Notes: generated by a model from the sequence alone, not told the origin. Counted from the first letter of the stretch, positions 48,214 through 59,986 are shown. The stretch is 64,000 nt of DNA from Agrobacterium albertimagni AOL15 (GCF_000300855.1 NZ_ALJF01000023.1:124001-188000); one strand, 5' to 3'. Numbers and translations are program-made.

Positions 48214-49032
48214 TCAAGGGCTTGCGGAACAGTCCGCCGTAACGGCAGGGTCGCAATCCGGCCGCAGGCGAATGGTGCCGACGGCGCCTTGCTCGACCGG
48301 CGTGCCCTTGCCGATATCGGCGGCGCGACGTGCAGGTTGTGCCGGGGCTGCGGGCCGCGGCGGCTGAACCTCGGCCACGGGTGGTGCCGCCATTTCACGC
48401 GGTGGCGGAGGAGCTACCTTATTCTGGGTAGTTGGAGCGGCAGGCTTTTGCGGTGCTGCCTGAGGCGCGACCAAGGCAGCGCGTGGCGGTGCCGCCCGGA
48501 CATTTGGCACGATCACCGGCGGCGGCTCCGAAGCGAGCCGCGTGGAAATGGTTCGCGGCGGCAGGGTCTTGCGGACACGCGGCGTGGTCAGAGAAAAGGC
48601 GAATCGTATCCGGGCTGCGACCTCTTCGGCCAGGGCCTGGCGGGCCCAGCGCGGGTCGTCGGTCGGGCCGTTCACCCGGAAGCTTCCCTTGGCAACCGGC
48701 TCGCCGGTTTCGACTGAAACGGCAGTGACGGTGAAGTCAGCCTGAGCAAGACGCCGACGGGCGCCCTCCCCGAAGCCGAGACGGTCTATCTTGACCAGGA
48801 GCACCACCCGTTCCGCCCCCTGGGGCGCGCGGGTCGTTGCAATGGCTGCCGACACACGACGGTCGACATTTTCGATCAGCTCGAGTGGAATGCGGGCATC
48901 GGCCATGACCGTCACATTGCGGACGTAATAGACCAATGGGCGGTCAATGCTGCGCCCGAATAAGACAGAGCAGGATGCGAGCAGCAGGGTTACGCCCATG
49001 GCGACGGCGATGCGAAGGCTGCGAGCGAACAT
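48214..49032 (-). CDS. Predicted lipoprotein with Pro/Ala-rich tail
   Basis: A 272-residue protein with a lipobox L-L-A-S-C (Cys21). Residues 22-155 form a compact domain with alternating strands (V-V-L-L-V-K-I-D-R-L-G-F-G-E near 78), and the last 110 residues are Pro/Ala-rich and probably disordered. No family is recognised with confidence. It is transcribed towards the riboswitch region and ends 89 bp from it. Confidence 0.7.
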   Translation of the reverse strand: MFARSLRIAVAMGVTLLLASCSVLFGRSIDRPLVYYVRNVTVMADARIPLELIENVDRRVSAAIATTRAPQGAERVVLLVKIDRLGFGEGARRRLAQADFTVTAVSVETGEPVAKGSFRVNGPTDDPRWARQALAEEVAARIRFAFSLTTPRVRKTLPPRTISTRLASEPPPVIVPNVRAAPPRAALVAPQAAPQKPAAPTTQNKVAPPPPREMAAPPVAEVQPPRPAAPAQPARRAADIGKGTPVEQGAVGTIRLRPDCDPAVTADCSASP

Positions 49033-49095
49033 GACGACCCCGGACAGGTGATTCTGAACCTGTCCGAGAATTCGCCATTTATGGTTAGTGTAGAG

Positions 49096-49902
49096 TTAAC
49101 TTGCTGTCTGAATGGCCGCGAAGAGTGACGCTGCCGAGGCGAACTCGCCGTAACGGGTCTCACGCCGTGCTTCGGCCTCGGCATCCGAGCCCCAATGTTC
49201 GATCGTCCAGTCCTCATCGAGATGGGCAAGCGACCAGACTTCGTCCAGATCGAAGGCGCCCTCGGCAAAGGCAAGCGTCAGCACAGCCGAGCCCGTCAGC
49301 GTCGTCACCACGTTGAGGCAGGAGATCTGGAAAGGATCGCGGTAACGCTCGAGAGCGCGCGCGTAAGCAGCAATGGCTTCCTTCGGTTGCTCCTGATGCA
49401 TCACGCCCTCGACAAGGATGAAGCGGGCGCCGTGCGCAGTCGATATCCAGGCAAGCAAAGGGTCCCAGCGAGCCGACTGACGGTCAATCAGTTCTCTCGG
49501 ACCGTCCGCACGATAGCAGAGAAGATCCGTGCCGGCGAACCGCACGATCTCGTCGAACACTGCATCCAGGCTGTTTGAAACGGCATCGATGGCGGTATTC
49601 ACGAGTTTGGTGATCGGCATGGTCGCGGGGTCGATGAACTCGCCCTGCCCCGCCCATTCGGCGACCACGAGGTCCGCTGCCTCACGGTTCGGCAGCGTCA
49701 GGAGGTTCTTCGAAGGCGTCTTGACCGGCTTGCCATCGAGCGTAATCGAGAATCCGTCATCGCGGGTCTCGATCCCGACGCTCTCATAAAAACGCTTCGG
49801 TAGCGGCCGCTTCATCTGGATCTGCGCCCGGCGCACCGGATCCTCATGGCTGGGCTCCGGAATGAAGGTCCCGAAAATGTCCTGGCTGAGTTCGTCGCGC
49901 AT
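49096..49902 (-). CDS. ATP12-family F1-ATPase assembly chaperone
   Basis: A 268-residue protein from the ATG at 49902, with AGGAG 8 nt upstream; a TTG one codon earlier is unused. It has the ATP12 pattern: K-R-F-Y-E-S-V-G near residue 37, the D-G-K-P-V-K-T-P-S segment near 56, A-E-W-A-G-Q near 81, and D-L-L-C-Y-R near 127. W-D-P-L-L and late S-L-A-H-L-D-E-D-W follow. ATP12 helps assemble the alpha subunit of ATP synthase in mitochondria and alphaproteobacteria. It lies 9 bp after the HAD gene on the same strand. Confidence 0.92.
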   Translation of the reverse strand: MRDELSQDIFGTFIPEPSHEDPVRRAQIQMKRPLPKRFYESVGIETRDDGFSITLDGKPVKTPSKNLLTLPNREAADLVVAEWAGQGEFIDPATMPITKLVNTAIDAVSNSLDAVFDEIVRFAGTDLLCYRADGPRELIDRQSARWDPLLAWISTAHGARFILVEGVMHQEQPKEAIAAYARALERYRDPFQISCLNVVTTLTGSAVLTLAFAEGAFDLDEVWSLAHLDEDWTIEHWGSDAEAEARRETRYGEFASAASLFAAIQTAS

Positions 49903-49911
49903 CAAAAGCTC

Positions 49912-50565
49912 CTAATGGATATAGGCCAAGAGGTCGGCCGGACGCTCGACCACGGCATCCGCACCCGCCTTCCAGAGATCGTCTGCCTTGGCATAACCCC
50001 AGGCGACACCGATCGCGGTGGCACCGGCGGCCTTCGCCATCTGCATGTCGTAGATCGCGTCGCCAATGACGATGGTCTCGCGCGGCGCTATGCCCGCCTC
50101 GTCACAGCATTCCGTTACCATGGCCGGATGCGGCTTGGACGGGCAGTCGTCGGCCGTCCGGCAGAAAAGGAAATGGGGCTTCAGCCCATGGCCTTCAAGG
50201 ATGGTTTCGAGCCCGCGTCGCGACTTGCCGGTGACGGCGCCGAGCCAGATATCCTCACGGGCAATCAGCGCGTCCAGAACTTCGCGGATCCCGTCGAACA
50301 TGGTTTCGCCGAAACCAGAGTCACGGCGGACATCGGCGAAAATCGTCTTGTAATGGGCAGCCATGGAGACCGCTTCGTCATCGGCATGGGGTTTGCCGTC
50401 CATGCGGGCGATCGCGATGTCGAGCGTCAACCCGATAATCGACTTGGTGGTCTCAAGTGCTGGCTCCTGCTTGCCGAAGCCGATGAAGGTGTGGCGCATG
50501 ACTTCATGGATCAGGCCGGCGCTGTCGACCAGCGTGCCGTCGCAATCGAGGAGAACAAGCTTCAT
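49912..50565 (-). CDS. HAD-superfamily phosphatase (phosphoglycolate phosphatase-like)
   Basis: A 217-residue hydrolase. The nucleophile motif L-L-D-C-D-G-T-L-V-D-S lies at residues 5-15, motif II is near T-G-K-S near 117, and motif III is I-G-D-A-I-Y-D near 177. Its length and cap region suit the Gph-like subfamily; the substrate is unproven. Its start overlaps the pseudouridine synthase stop by 4 bp, and ATP12 follows after 9 bp, forming a three-gene run. Confidence 0.88.
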   Translation of the reverse strand: MKLVLLDCDGTLVDSAGLIHEVMRHTFIGFGKQEPALETTKSIIGLTLDIAIARMDGKPHADDEAVSMAAHYKTIFADVRRDSGFGETMFDGIREVLDALIAREDIWLGAVTGKSRRGLETILEGHGLKPHFLFCRTADDCPSKPHPAMVTECCDEAGIAPRETIVIGDAIYDMQMAKAAGATAIGVAWGYAKADDLWKAGADAVVERPADLLAYIH

Positions 50566-51551
50566 TCGCCGTCCTTGTCACCATCGCGCTGATCGAGGCC
50601 GAGCAGGTTCCAGGTCTGGACCATATGCGGCGGCAGCGGTGCCGTCACCTTCAGGCGACCGCCATTCGGATGCGGCAGGTCGATGGAGCGGGCATGCAGA
50701 TGCAGCCGCTTCTGGACGCCGCCGGGGAAGTCCCAATTGTGGTCGTCGACGAAGTATTTGGGGTCGCCGATGATCGGATGGCCGATATGCAGCGCGTGGA
50801 CACGCAACTGGTGGGTGCGGCCCGTATAGGGCTCCATCTCCAGCCAGGCGAGGTTCTGTGCTGCGGTGTCGATCACACGGTAATAGGTCACGGCGTGATC
50901 GGCGCCGTCCTCCCCATGTCTGCAGACGCGCATGCGGTCGCCTTCGTCGGTCTGGTCCTTGGTGAGCCAGGTCGAGATCTTGTCCTCGTGCTTGCGCGGC
51001 ACGCCCTTCACCAGCGACCAATAGATCTTCTTGGTATCGCGCTCGCGGAACGCGGCCGTCAGCTTCTGGGCGGCGCCGCGCGTACGGGCAACGACGAGTA
51101 CGCCGGAGGTGTCGCGGTCGAGGCGATGGACGAGGCGCGGCTTTTCGCCCTTCCGGCTCGTCCAGGCTTCCAGCATCTTGTCGATGTGACGGTTGAGCCC
51201 GGAACCACCCTGCACGGCAAGGCCGGCGGGCTTGTTGAGCACGAAGACCTTCTCGTCTTCATGCAACAACATGCGCGACAGCAGTTCGTGGTCGTCGCCA
51301 TGCTTCAGGTCGTGGCTGGCAATCGGGCCGGTCTTCTTGGCGTCGACGTCCATGGGGGGAACGCGCACAACCTGGCCCGGCTGGACGCGGGCGTCGGTCT
51401 TTACGCGACCGCCGTCAACGCGCACCTGTCCGGAGCGCAGGAGCTTCTGCAGCGCGCCAAAGCCCAGACCCGGATAATGGATCTTGAACCAGCGGTCGAG
51501 CCGCATGCCAGCCTCGTCGGCTTCCACGGTGATATGTTCGATGCCTGCCAT
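50562..51551 (-). CDS. RluA-family rRNA pseudouridine synthase
   Basis: A 329-residue enzyme from the ATG at 51551. An S4 RNA-binding domain spans about residues 10-70 (R-L-D-R-W-F near 17). The catalytic motif H-R-L-D-R-D-T-S-G near 142 holds the active Asp, and G-R-T-H-Q-L-R-V-H lies near 240. The target site could be RluC-like (23S rRNA), but cannot be fixed. It leads the run with the HAD gene and ATP12. Confidence 0.92.
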   Translation of the reverse strand: MAGIEHITVEADEAGMRLDRWFKIHYPGLGFGALQKLLRSGQVRVDGGRVKTDARVQPGQVVRVPPMDVDAKKTGPIASHDLKHGDDHELLSRMLLHEDEKVFVLNKPAGLAVQGGSGLNRHIDKMLEAWTSRKGEKPRLVHRLDRDTSGVLVVARTRGAAQKLTAAFRERDTKKIYWSLVKGVPRKHEDKISTWLTKDQTDEGDRMRVCRHGEDGADHAVTYYRVIDTAAQNLAWLEMEPYTGRTHQLRVHALHIGHPIIGDPKYFVDDHNWDFPGGVQKRLHLHARSIDLPHPNGGRLKVTAPLPPHMVQTWNLLGLDQRDGDKDGE

Positions 51552-51645
51552 CAGGGTACTTTCTCGCTCGGGTTCTCCACCCACTTATCCCGTGCCTTTA
51601 GTAGATTTCGGGCGGAAAGGGAAAGCGGAAATGCAGGAGAGAACC

Positions 51646-52023
51646 TCAGAACAGGCTGCGTCCCAAGGCAAGACCGCCGAAAGCGGCCGTGAGAGACAGC
51701 ATCACACTGGCCAGGACATAGCTGAATGCGATCCAGACAGGCCCTCGTTCCACGAGAGCCATGGTGTCGAGGGAGAAGGATGAAAATGTGGTGAAACCGC
51801 CAAGAAATCCGACGACGAGCAACAGGCGCATTTCCATCGGCGCCGAAAACTTTCGCGCGACAAGCTCGGTCAGAAGACCGATCACGAAGGAGCCGACGAT
51901 ATTGACCGTGATCGTGCCCCAGGGAAATGCGGGCCCGAGCAGCCGCGTCATCGCGAGTGCTGTCAGATAACGGGCAACCGATCCGATCGCACCGCCGACC
52001 GCGACGAGCAGGATGTTGAACAT
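51646..52023 (-). CDS. crcB: Fluoride channel CrcB
   Basis: A 125-residue four-helix fluoride exporter (Fluc). It has G-G-A-I-G-S-V-A-R-Y near residue 10, N-I-V-G-S-F near 44, and the hallmark G-G-F-T-T-F-S-S-F-S near 76. The ribosome-binding site is GGAGG, 6 nt from the ATG. I saw no fluoride riboswitch in the 60 bp upstream. It functions as a homodimer. Confidence 0.95.
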   Translation of the reverse strand: MFNILLVAVGGAIGSVARYLTALAMTRLLGPAFPWGTITVNIVGSFVIGLLTELVARKFSAPMEMRLLLVVGFLGGFTTFSSFSLDTMALVERGPVWIAFSYVLASVMLSLTAAFGGLALGRSLF

Positions 52024-52083
52024 AGATGCCTCCGGCTTGATCGGCTCTTGCGCATGCCGTTCAAGCCGGTCCCGGTCGATACG

Positions 52084-52620
52084 TCAAGCCTTGGCCGAAG
52101 CCAGGAATTCCGCCACGAAAGCCGACAGCGCTTTCCAATCAGTGAATTCGTGGTCGCGGCTGACATCCGTCGGAGCGTTTTCATGCTCTGCCATGCGCCG
52201 GATGATCCAGCGCTTGAAGAAGTCATATTCGGTATATCGGAGTGCTCCGGCTGCGTGATGGATCATGCCGGGCTTCCAGCCGCTGGTCTCGAGAAGCGTA
52301 TCAGGATAATGGGCGGCCTCCTCGCGCTCTTCCTCGAATTCACTGCGGATCAACAGCGATAGAGAGATGAGGGCTGTCGGCACAGTGTTCAGCCAGGCCG
52401 CCTCCTGCTTGGCGAAGGCGGTGAAAGCTGCCGGATAGCGCGCCGCGTGAACCGGCGCGCAGAGGATTGCCGCTTCCGGATGAGCGACCGCGTATTCGCC
52501 GCCCGAGGAGACGTCGAACAGCAAGGCCCGGTCGCCCGCTGCTTCAATCGCCGTAGCGACAGCTTCGACCACCTTGCGTGTCTGCCCCTCAACCGTCGCA
52601 TAGCCGACAAGAATGATCAT
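52084..52620 (-). CDS. Flavodoxin-domain protein (HemG-like)
   Basis: A 178-residue protein with GGAGGAC upstream of the ATG at 52620. It starts I-I-L-V-G-Y-A-T-V-E-G-Q-T, the FMN-phosphate loop of flavodoxins, and has A-P-V-H-A-A-R-Y near residue 55. It resembles menaquinone-dependent protoporphyrinogen oxidase HemG (about 180 residues) in length and fold, but rhizobia usually make heme with other oxidases. The substrate is open. Confidence 0.75.
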   Translation of the reverse strand: MIILVGYATVEGQTRKVVEAVATAIEAAGDRALLFDVSSGGEYAVAHPEAAILCAPVHAARYPAAFTAFAKQEAAWLNTVPTALISLSLLIRSEFEEEREEAAHYPDTLLETSGWKPGMIHHAAGALRYTEYDFFKRWIIRRMAEHENAPTDVSRDHEFTDWKALSAFVAEFLASAKA

Positions 52621-52816
52621 GTCTCTAGTCCTCCTCTGATGACGCAATCACTGTGCTGCAAGGACACGGATGACGCCTTGATCTGGCGCAAAGCGGGACA
52701 TCCGCAGAGGCTGGCGCAACCATTACACTTTTATTCAAAACCGCTCATTCGACTTAAAGATGCATAGATAACCGTGGCTTATGCTAATGTCGTTATGTAT
52801 TATCTGGGAAACGCCC

Positions 52817-53092
52817 ATGACACAGGTTGTCACAGTCTCTGCGCATACCGCAGCCTACGCGATGGAACCGGTGAAGCCGCCGCAACGCGCCTCCCGTGCG
52901 TCCTACGTGGAAGAGCACACGCGAATGCTGGCACAGCAGGCGGCACAGAGCGAAGATCTGCGGCTCCGGGCGCTCGTCAACGTCGTGCAGCCTCCGGCGC
53001 TCGCCCTCTACTTCCTCACCTCGTCGCAGCAACAATTCGAGCAGGCGACGCTGAAGGAAACGATCGAGGCCTACAAGAGCTCGGTCGCCTGA
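52817..53092 (+). CDS. Small conserved hypothetical protein
   Basis: A 91-residue protein from the ATG at 52817 with GGGAA upstream. The sequence is mostly helical, with Arg-rich and Gln-rich stretches (R-A-S-R-A-S-Y-V-E-E-H-T-R near residue 24, and Q-P-P-A-L-A-L-Y-F-L-T-S near 56). No family is recognised; it is not a known toxin or antitoxin. A hairpin follows 27 bp later. Confidence 0.6.
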   Translation: MTQVVTVSAHTAAYAMEPVKPPQRASRASYVEEHTRMLAQQAAQSEDLRLRALVNVVQPPALALYFLTSSQQQFEQATLKETIEAYKSSVA

Positions 53093-53118
53093 TCTGCCAA
53101 GACTCATGTGGGCAATAA

Positions 53119-53147
53119 AAAACCGCGACCGGTGACGGTCGCGGTTT
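53119..53147. terminator. Bidirectional terminator
   Basis: AAACCGCGACC (53120-53130) pairs with GGTCGCGGTTT (53137-53147), loop GGTGAC. On the minus strand a run of six T residues follows (53122-53117). It separates two convergent genes. Confidence 0.85.
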
Positions 53148-53173
53148 CGCATTTCAGAGCATTGGGATCAGGG

Positions 53174-54253
53174 TCACTTGCCCCGCGCCGGACCGACCGG
53201 CAGGGCCACGTCCACGGCACCGGCCTGTTCGAAGGTCAGCGTAACATTGACCGTCGCGCCTTCCTGGAAAGGCTCGGCCACCTTGTAGAACATCAGGTGC
53301 AGGCCGCCGGGCTTCAGCTCGACCGTCTCGCCCGCCGGAATGGCGATTCCGTCATTGAGCTGGCGCATCTTCATAACGTCACCTTCCATCGCCATCTCGT
53401 GCAGCTGGACCTCGCCGGCCTGAGCGGATGTCGCAGACACCAGCTTGTCGTCTTCGCCGCCCTTGTTGACGATGGTGATGAAACCACCGCCGACCGGCTG
53501 GCCGGGCAGCATTGCCCTTGTGAAGCCGGCGGTCAGTTCCAGTTCGCCTGCGGTCACCGTCTCAAACCCGCCGGGATCGGTGGCCGCCATGTGATCGCCG
53601 TGACCGGAATGGTCACCGTGGGCGCCGTGCGCGCCGTGGCCATCCGCTGCAGCCTGCTCAGCGGGTGCTCCGTGTCCCGCATGGGCATCATGAGCACCGT
53701 GTGCACCATGCGCCCCATGGCCATGGTCACCGCCTTCAGCGGCGACGAGCTTGAGAACCGGTGCCGGACCATCGAGGTCGTGCGGATCCTGTCCGGGTGC
53801 TGCGATCTGATCCCAGGCGACCTTGGCGTCAGCGCCGCAGAGTTGAACGGTTGGGAAGGCCAGACCGACCGCCGGGTCGCCAGCCGCGATCTTCCCGTAA
53901 ACGACGAAGGTGTCGTAGAAATTGTCCGGCAGGTCACCATTCTTGAAGCGAATCTCAACCGGGCCGGATTTCACCTGCTTGCCGTGATTGTCGTAGCTAT
54001 TCTGGTAGTCGCCGGTGATGACCTCGACTTCCCAGCCAGCCTTCGGCATCGGCTTGGCGGAAATGAAGCCTTCCGGAAGCTTGATCTGGACCTCGTTGGT
54101 CGCCTTGCCGTCGCAACCATGCGGCACCTGCAGAGTAGCGGCGACATAGGAGCCGACCTTGGCGGGCTGGTTGGCAAAGGTCGCGTGGGCAAACACAGCC
54201 GTGGTCGATGCGAGCGTGGTAATTGTGGTTGCAAGAATGAGATTGGTCTTCAT
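53174..54253 (-). CDS. DUF1775-PCuAC copper-chaperone fusion
   Basis: A 359-residue exported protein. Residues 1-22 form a signal peptide, cleaved before A-H-A-T-F; the first mature His is typical of the copper-binding YcnI/DUF1775 domain, which spans about 23-165. Residues 170-220 are a His/Gly/Asp-rich linker (G-H-G-A-H-G-A-H-G-A-H). Residues 225-359 form a PCu(A)C domain, with the metal residues in L-H-E-M-A-M and H-L-M-F. It should handle Cu(I)/Cu(II) in the periplasm, possibly for oxidase metalation. DUF2946 lies upstream. Confidence 0.9.
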   Translation of the reverse strand: MKTNLILATTITTLASTTAVFAHATFANQPAKVGSYVAATLQVPHGCDGKATNEVQIKLPEGFISAKPMPKAGWEVEVITGDYQNSYDNHGKQVKSGPVEIRFKNGDLPDNFYDTFVVYGKIAAGDPAVGLAFPTVQLCGADAKVAWDQIAAPGQDPHDLDGPAPVLKLVAAEGGDHGHGAHGAHGAHDAHAGHGAPAEQAAADGHGAHGAHGDHSGHGDHMAATDPGGFETVTAGELELTAGFTRAMLPGQPVGGGFITIVNKGGEDDKLVSATSAQAGEVQLHEMAMEGDVMKMRQLNDGIAIPAGETVELKPGGLHLMFYKVAEPFQEGATVNVTLTFEQAGAVDVALPVGPARGK

Positions 54254-54325
54254 GGGTGTCTCTCCTTGCCGCGGTCCTTCTTGGCCGTCGGCAGTCTAAA
54301 GTCTTCGTCGATTGAATGAGGGCAA

Positions 54326-54697
54326 TCAGACGGAGAGCGGCGGACCGCGCAGGCGTGGACGATCGAGGAGATGGCTGGGGCGGACGGTCGAATCGACCGG
54401 GGCAATCTCACCCAGGCTCGGGAACCGGTCGACCAGCCAGGACTGGTCGGAAGGTTCCGGCAGCAGGATGGCGCCAGCGAGACGGCAGGCCTCGCAGTCC
54501 GCGACAGGGCTTGCATGCTTCTGGCCCGCATCGGCAGTGCAAAGATCGGCAAACGATCCGTCCGGCAGCATGTAGGCGACCGACTGAATATCGTTGGCAA
54601 GCGCGGCGGGTGCCCGGTGGCCGAAACCAACAGACAGGAAGACGATCGCGCAGAAGATGCGCAATAGGATCGTCGCTGGTCTGACATTCGGTTTCAT
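54326..54697 (-). CDS. DUF2946-family exported protein
   Basis: A 123-residue protein from the ATG at 54697 with GGGGG upstream. It has a hydrophobic N-terminal segment (residues 8-30), then a short Cys-containing region (D-L-C-T-A-D-A near 53 and C-E-A-C near 69), matching the DUF2946 pattern seen beside copper genes. It lies 72 bp upstream of the DUF1775-PCuAC gene on the same strand, consistent with a shared copper role. Confidence 0.8.
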   Translation of the reverse strand: MKPNVRPATILLRIFCAIVFLSVGFGHRAPAALANDIQSVAYMLPDGSFADLCTADAGQKHASPVADCEACRLAGAILLPEPSDQSWLVDRFPSLGEIAPVDSTVRPSHLLDRPRLRGPPLSV

Positions 54698-54889
54698 CTT
54701 TGCCCCCGTTTCACCTGATCCTTTATCGCGATGCCGGGGACAAGCCAAGTGGCGAGATGCCGCGTCCGCGGATCAAACGCCAGGATGTTCGCACCCCCGC
54801 AAACACGAGGTCTGAGCGACAATTATTTGTTCGGCAGCGACGCAGCCCCTTGCCAAGCTGCCACGCTGCCGGATAATGCCTTGAACACC

Positions 54890-55052
54890 TTGTTGGGAGA
54901 TACCGGTTTGATCCGGAGCCGAAGGAGCAACCGCCCCGGAAACTCTCAGGCAAAAGGACCACAAGGCGTCGACTGCACTCTGGAGAGAGGCCCGTTTCCA
55001 AAGCGGACCAAGCCGAAGGGATAACAATCTCAGGCACAAGGACAGAGGGGGC
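54890..55052 (+). promoter_or_regulatory. Tandem glycine riboswitch of gcvTHP
   Basis: Two aptamers in series upstream of gcvT. Aptamer 1 shows GGGAGA, CCGAAGG, GCAA, ACTCTCAGGCAAAAGGACC and ACTCTGGAGAGA. Aptamer 2 shows CCGAAGGGATAACAA, CTCAGGCACAAGGACAGAGG. The arrangement and the downstream gcv genes identify a glycine-sensing ON switch. A short hairpin (TTGAGC with GCTCAA, 55081-55104) lies between it and the gcvT start and could be part of the expression platform. Confidence 0.93.
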
Positions 55053-55120
55053 TCATGAACCGGCACAACCGTGCCCAGAATTGAGCAAGCGCGCGAGCGC
55101 TCAAACCCGGAGGCGACGTC

Positions 55121-56260
55121 TTGGAAGATCAGACCCAACTGAAACGCACCCCCCTTTATGATTTCCACGTGTCGCTCGGGGCCAAGATGGTTCCCTTTGC
55201 CGGCTATGACATGCCGGTGCAATACCCTGCGGGCGTGCTGAAAGAGCATCTTCACACCCGCGCTGCCGCCGGCCTTTTCGATGTCTCGCACATGGGACAG
55301 GTCGAGCTCGTCGCCGCCTCCGGCACCTATGATGATGCGGCCAAGGCGCTGGAAACACTCGTTCCCGTTGATATCCTCGGCCTCAAGGATGGGCGTCAGC
55401 GTTACGGCTTCTTTACCGACGACAATGGCGGCATCCTCGACGACCTGATGATTTCGCGGCTGGGCGAACGCCTGCTCGTCGTCGTCAACGCCGGCTGCAA
55501 GGATGCCGATATCGCGCACATGCGGGCGAAGCTGCCTGATGGCGTTCAGGTTCTCGTGCATGATGGCCGGGCGCTTCTCGCCCTCCAGGGCCCAAAGGCA
55601 GAGGCCGTGCTTGCGGCGCTCAATTCTGACGTCGCAGCCATGAAGTTCATGGATGTGCGTGAACTGTCTCTGGGCGACATCCCTGCCCTCGTCTCCCGCA
55701 CCGGCTATTCCGGCGAAGACGGCTATGAGATCTCGGTCCCCGCAGACCGCGCCGCCGATTTCGCCAAGACGCTGCTCGACCAACCCAATTGTCAGCCCAT
55801 CGGTCTCGGTGCCCGCGATTCGCTGCGTCTCGAAGCCGGCCTCTGCCTCTACGGAAACGACATCGACACGACGACATCGCCTGTGGAAGCCTCGATCGAA
55901 TGGGGTATCCAGAAGGTGCGCCGGAACGGTGGTGCCCGCCAAGGCGGCTTTCCGGGTGCCGAACGGATACTCGCTGAGCTTGATAATGGCGTCTCCCGCC
56001 GCCGTGTTGGGTTGAAGCCCGAGGGCAAGGCCCCAGTGCGCCCGCCGGCCAGGCTGTTTGCCGATGCCGAGGGCAAGACCGAGATCGGCCAGGTCTCGTC
56101 GGGCGGCTTCGGCCCAAGCGTCGAGAGCCCTATCGCCATGGGTTACGTGCCGACCGCAATGGCCGCCCCTGGCACCCAGGTTTTCGCGGAAGTGCGTGGC
56201 AAGCTGATGCCGCTCACCGTCTCCGCCCTTCCCTTCATCACCCCCACCTATAAACGCTGA
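55121..56260 (+). CDS. gcvT: Glycine cleavage system T protein (aminomethyltransferase)
   Basis: A 379-residue folate-dependent enzyme releasing ammonia and methylene-THF from the aminomethyl group on GcvH. The start is a TTG at 55121, supported by CCGGAGG 8 nt upstream and by the family start L-K-R-T-P-L-Y-D-F-H; no ATG fits. It has G-A-K-M-V-P-F-A-G-Y near residue 20, D-V-S-H-M-G near 52, and R-T-G-Y-S-G-E-D-G-Y near 190. It leads gcvTHP behind the glycine riboswitch. Confidence 0.95.
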   Translation: MEDQTQLKRTPLYDFHVSLGAKMVPFAGYDMPVQYPAGVLKEHLHTRAAAGLFDVSHMGQVELVAASGTYDDAAKALETLVPVDILGLKDGRQRYGFFTDDNGGILDDLMISRLGERLLVVVNAGCKDADIAHMRAKLPDGVQVLVHDGRALLALQGPKAEAVLAALNSDVAAMKFMDVRELSLGDIPALVSRTGYSGEDGYEISVPADRAADFAKTLLDQPNCQPIGLGARDSLRLEAGLCLYGNDIDTTTSPVEASIEWGIQKVRRNGGARQGGFPGAERILAELDNGVSRRRVGLKPEGKAPVRPPARLFADAEGKTEIGQVSSGGFGPSVESPIAMGYVPTAMAAPGTQVFAEVRGKLMPLTVSALPFITPTYKR

Positions 56261-56280
56261 AAAAATCTCCGGAGAGAACC

Positions 56281-56642
56281 ATGTTGAAATTCACCGCTGA
56301 ACACGAATGGCTGAAGATCGAGGGTGATGTTGCCACCGTCGGCATTACCACCCATGCCGCCGGCCAGCTCGGCGATCTCGTCTTCGTCGAACTGCCGGAA
56401 GAAGGGTCGAGCTTCAAGAAGGACGGCACCGCTGCGACCGTTGAGAGCGTCAAGGCCGCCTCCGACGTCTACTGCCCGCTCGATGGAGAAGTCGTCGAAA
56501 TCAACCAGGCGATCGTCGACGATCCCTCGCTGGTCAATTCCGATCCGGAAGGTGCTGCCTGGTTCTTTAAGCTGAAGCTTGCCAATCCGTCCGATGCCGA
56601 TGCGCTTCTCGACGAAGCAGCCTACAAGGAGCTGATCGCCTG

Positions 56643-56643
<1 letters not shown>
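56281..56643 (+). CDS. gcvH: Glycine cleavage system H protein
   Basis: A 120-residue lipoyl carrier of the glycine cleavage complex. It has the lipoylation site in V-E-S-V-K-A-A-S-D near residue 60, with G-I-T-T-H-A-A-G-Q-L-G-D near 22. The ribosome-binding site is GGAGAG. It shares a base with gcvP: its TGA overlaps the gcvP ATG region (TGATGA). Length is typical (120-130). Confidence 0.96.
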
Positions 56644-59501
<2,858 letters not shown>

Positions 59502-59522
59502 CGGCCTCAGTATCGCCACAGG

Positions 59523-59548
59523 AACGCCGCCCTTGAGGCGGCGTTTTT
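59523..59548 (+). terminator. Terminator of gcvTHP
   Basis: A 9-bp stem, AACGCCGCC (59523-59531) and GGCGGCGTT (59537-59545), with a 5-nt loop, runs directly into TTTTT. It lies 21 nt after the gcvP stop. Confidence 0.93.
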
Positions 59549-59636
59549 CATTTGTCGTGACAAGTCGAAAAACCCTGTGATGGAACGGAATACGTTGCCG
59601 TCCGTTCTCTCCGCTGTCCAACACAGGAGAACAGAT

Positions 59637-59963
59637 ATGCGCAATACTCTCATCCTCGCTGGTGCAGCGGCACTGATGACGCTCTCGGCGTCGGCCAATG
59701 CGCAGGAAACTGTCATCATCCAGCAGGCCCCGGTTGCCACGCAGTCGACAATCGTCGTGCCGGCCCCGATCGAAACCTATGTCCTGCAGCGCGAAGTGCG
59801 TTCCGTGCCTTATGAAGGCGACGTTGTGATCGGTCGCGTGATCGAGGATCCCGTCGAACTTTACCCGGTCGAAGGTTACGAGAACTATTCCTACACCGTG
59901 GTCAACGAGCGCCGCGTGATCGTCGATCCGCAGACCCGCGAGATCATCCAGATCATCGAGTGA
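59637..59963 (+). CDS. DUF1236 periplasmic protein
   Basis: A 108-residue exported protein from the ATG at 59637 with AGGAG upstream. A signal peptide of about 22 residues ends A-N-A-Q. The mature part matches DUF1236: E-T-Y-V-L-Q-R-E-V-R, D-V-V-I-G-R-V-I-E-D-P-V-E-L-Y-P-V, and Y-T-V-V-N-E-R-R-V-I-V-D-P-Q-T-R. This family occurs in Rhizobiales, often in multiple copies, with unknown function. A terminator follows. Confidence 0.85.
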   Translation: MRNTLILAGAAALMTLSASANAQETVIIQQAPVATQSTIVVPAPIETYVLQREVRSVPYEGDVVIGRVIEDPVELYPVEGYENYSYTVVNERRVIVDPQTREIIQIIE

Positions 59964-59986
59964 CCCCATCGCAGGTCAGACCATCG

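Noticed and set aside
47579..48367. Open frames across the region upstream of cobU
   Set aside because: They lie over the B12 riboswitch and attenuator and lack ribosome-binding sites.
52024..52083. Possible fluoride riboswitch before crcB
   Set aside because: The conserved fluoride-riboswitch core was not found in the 60 bp upstream.
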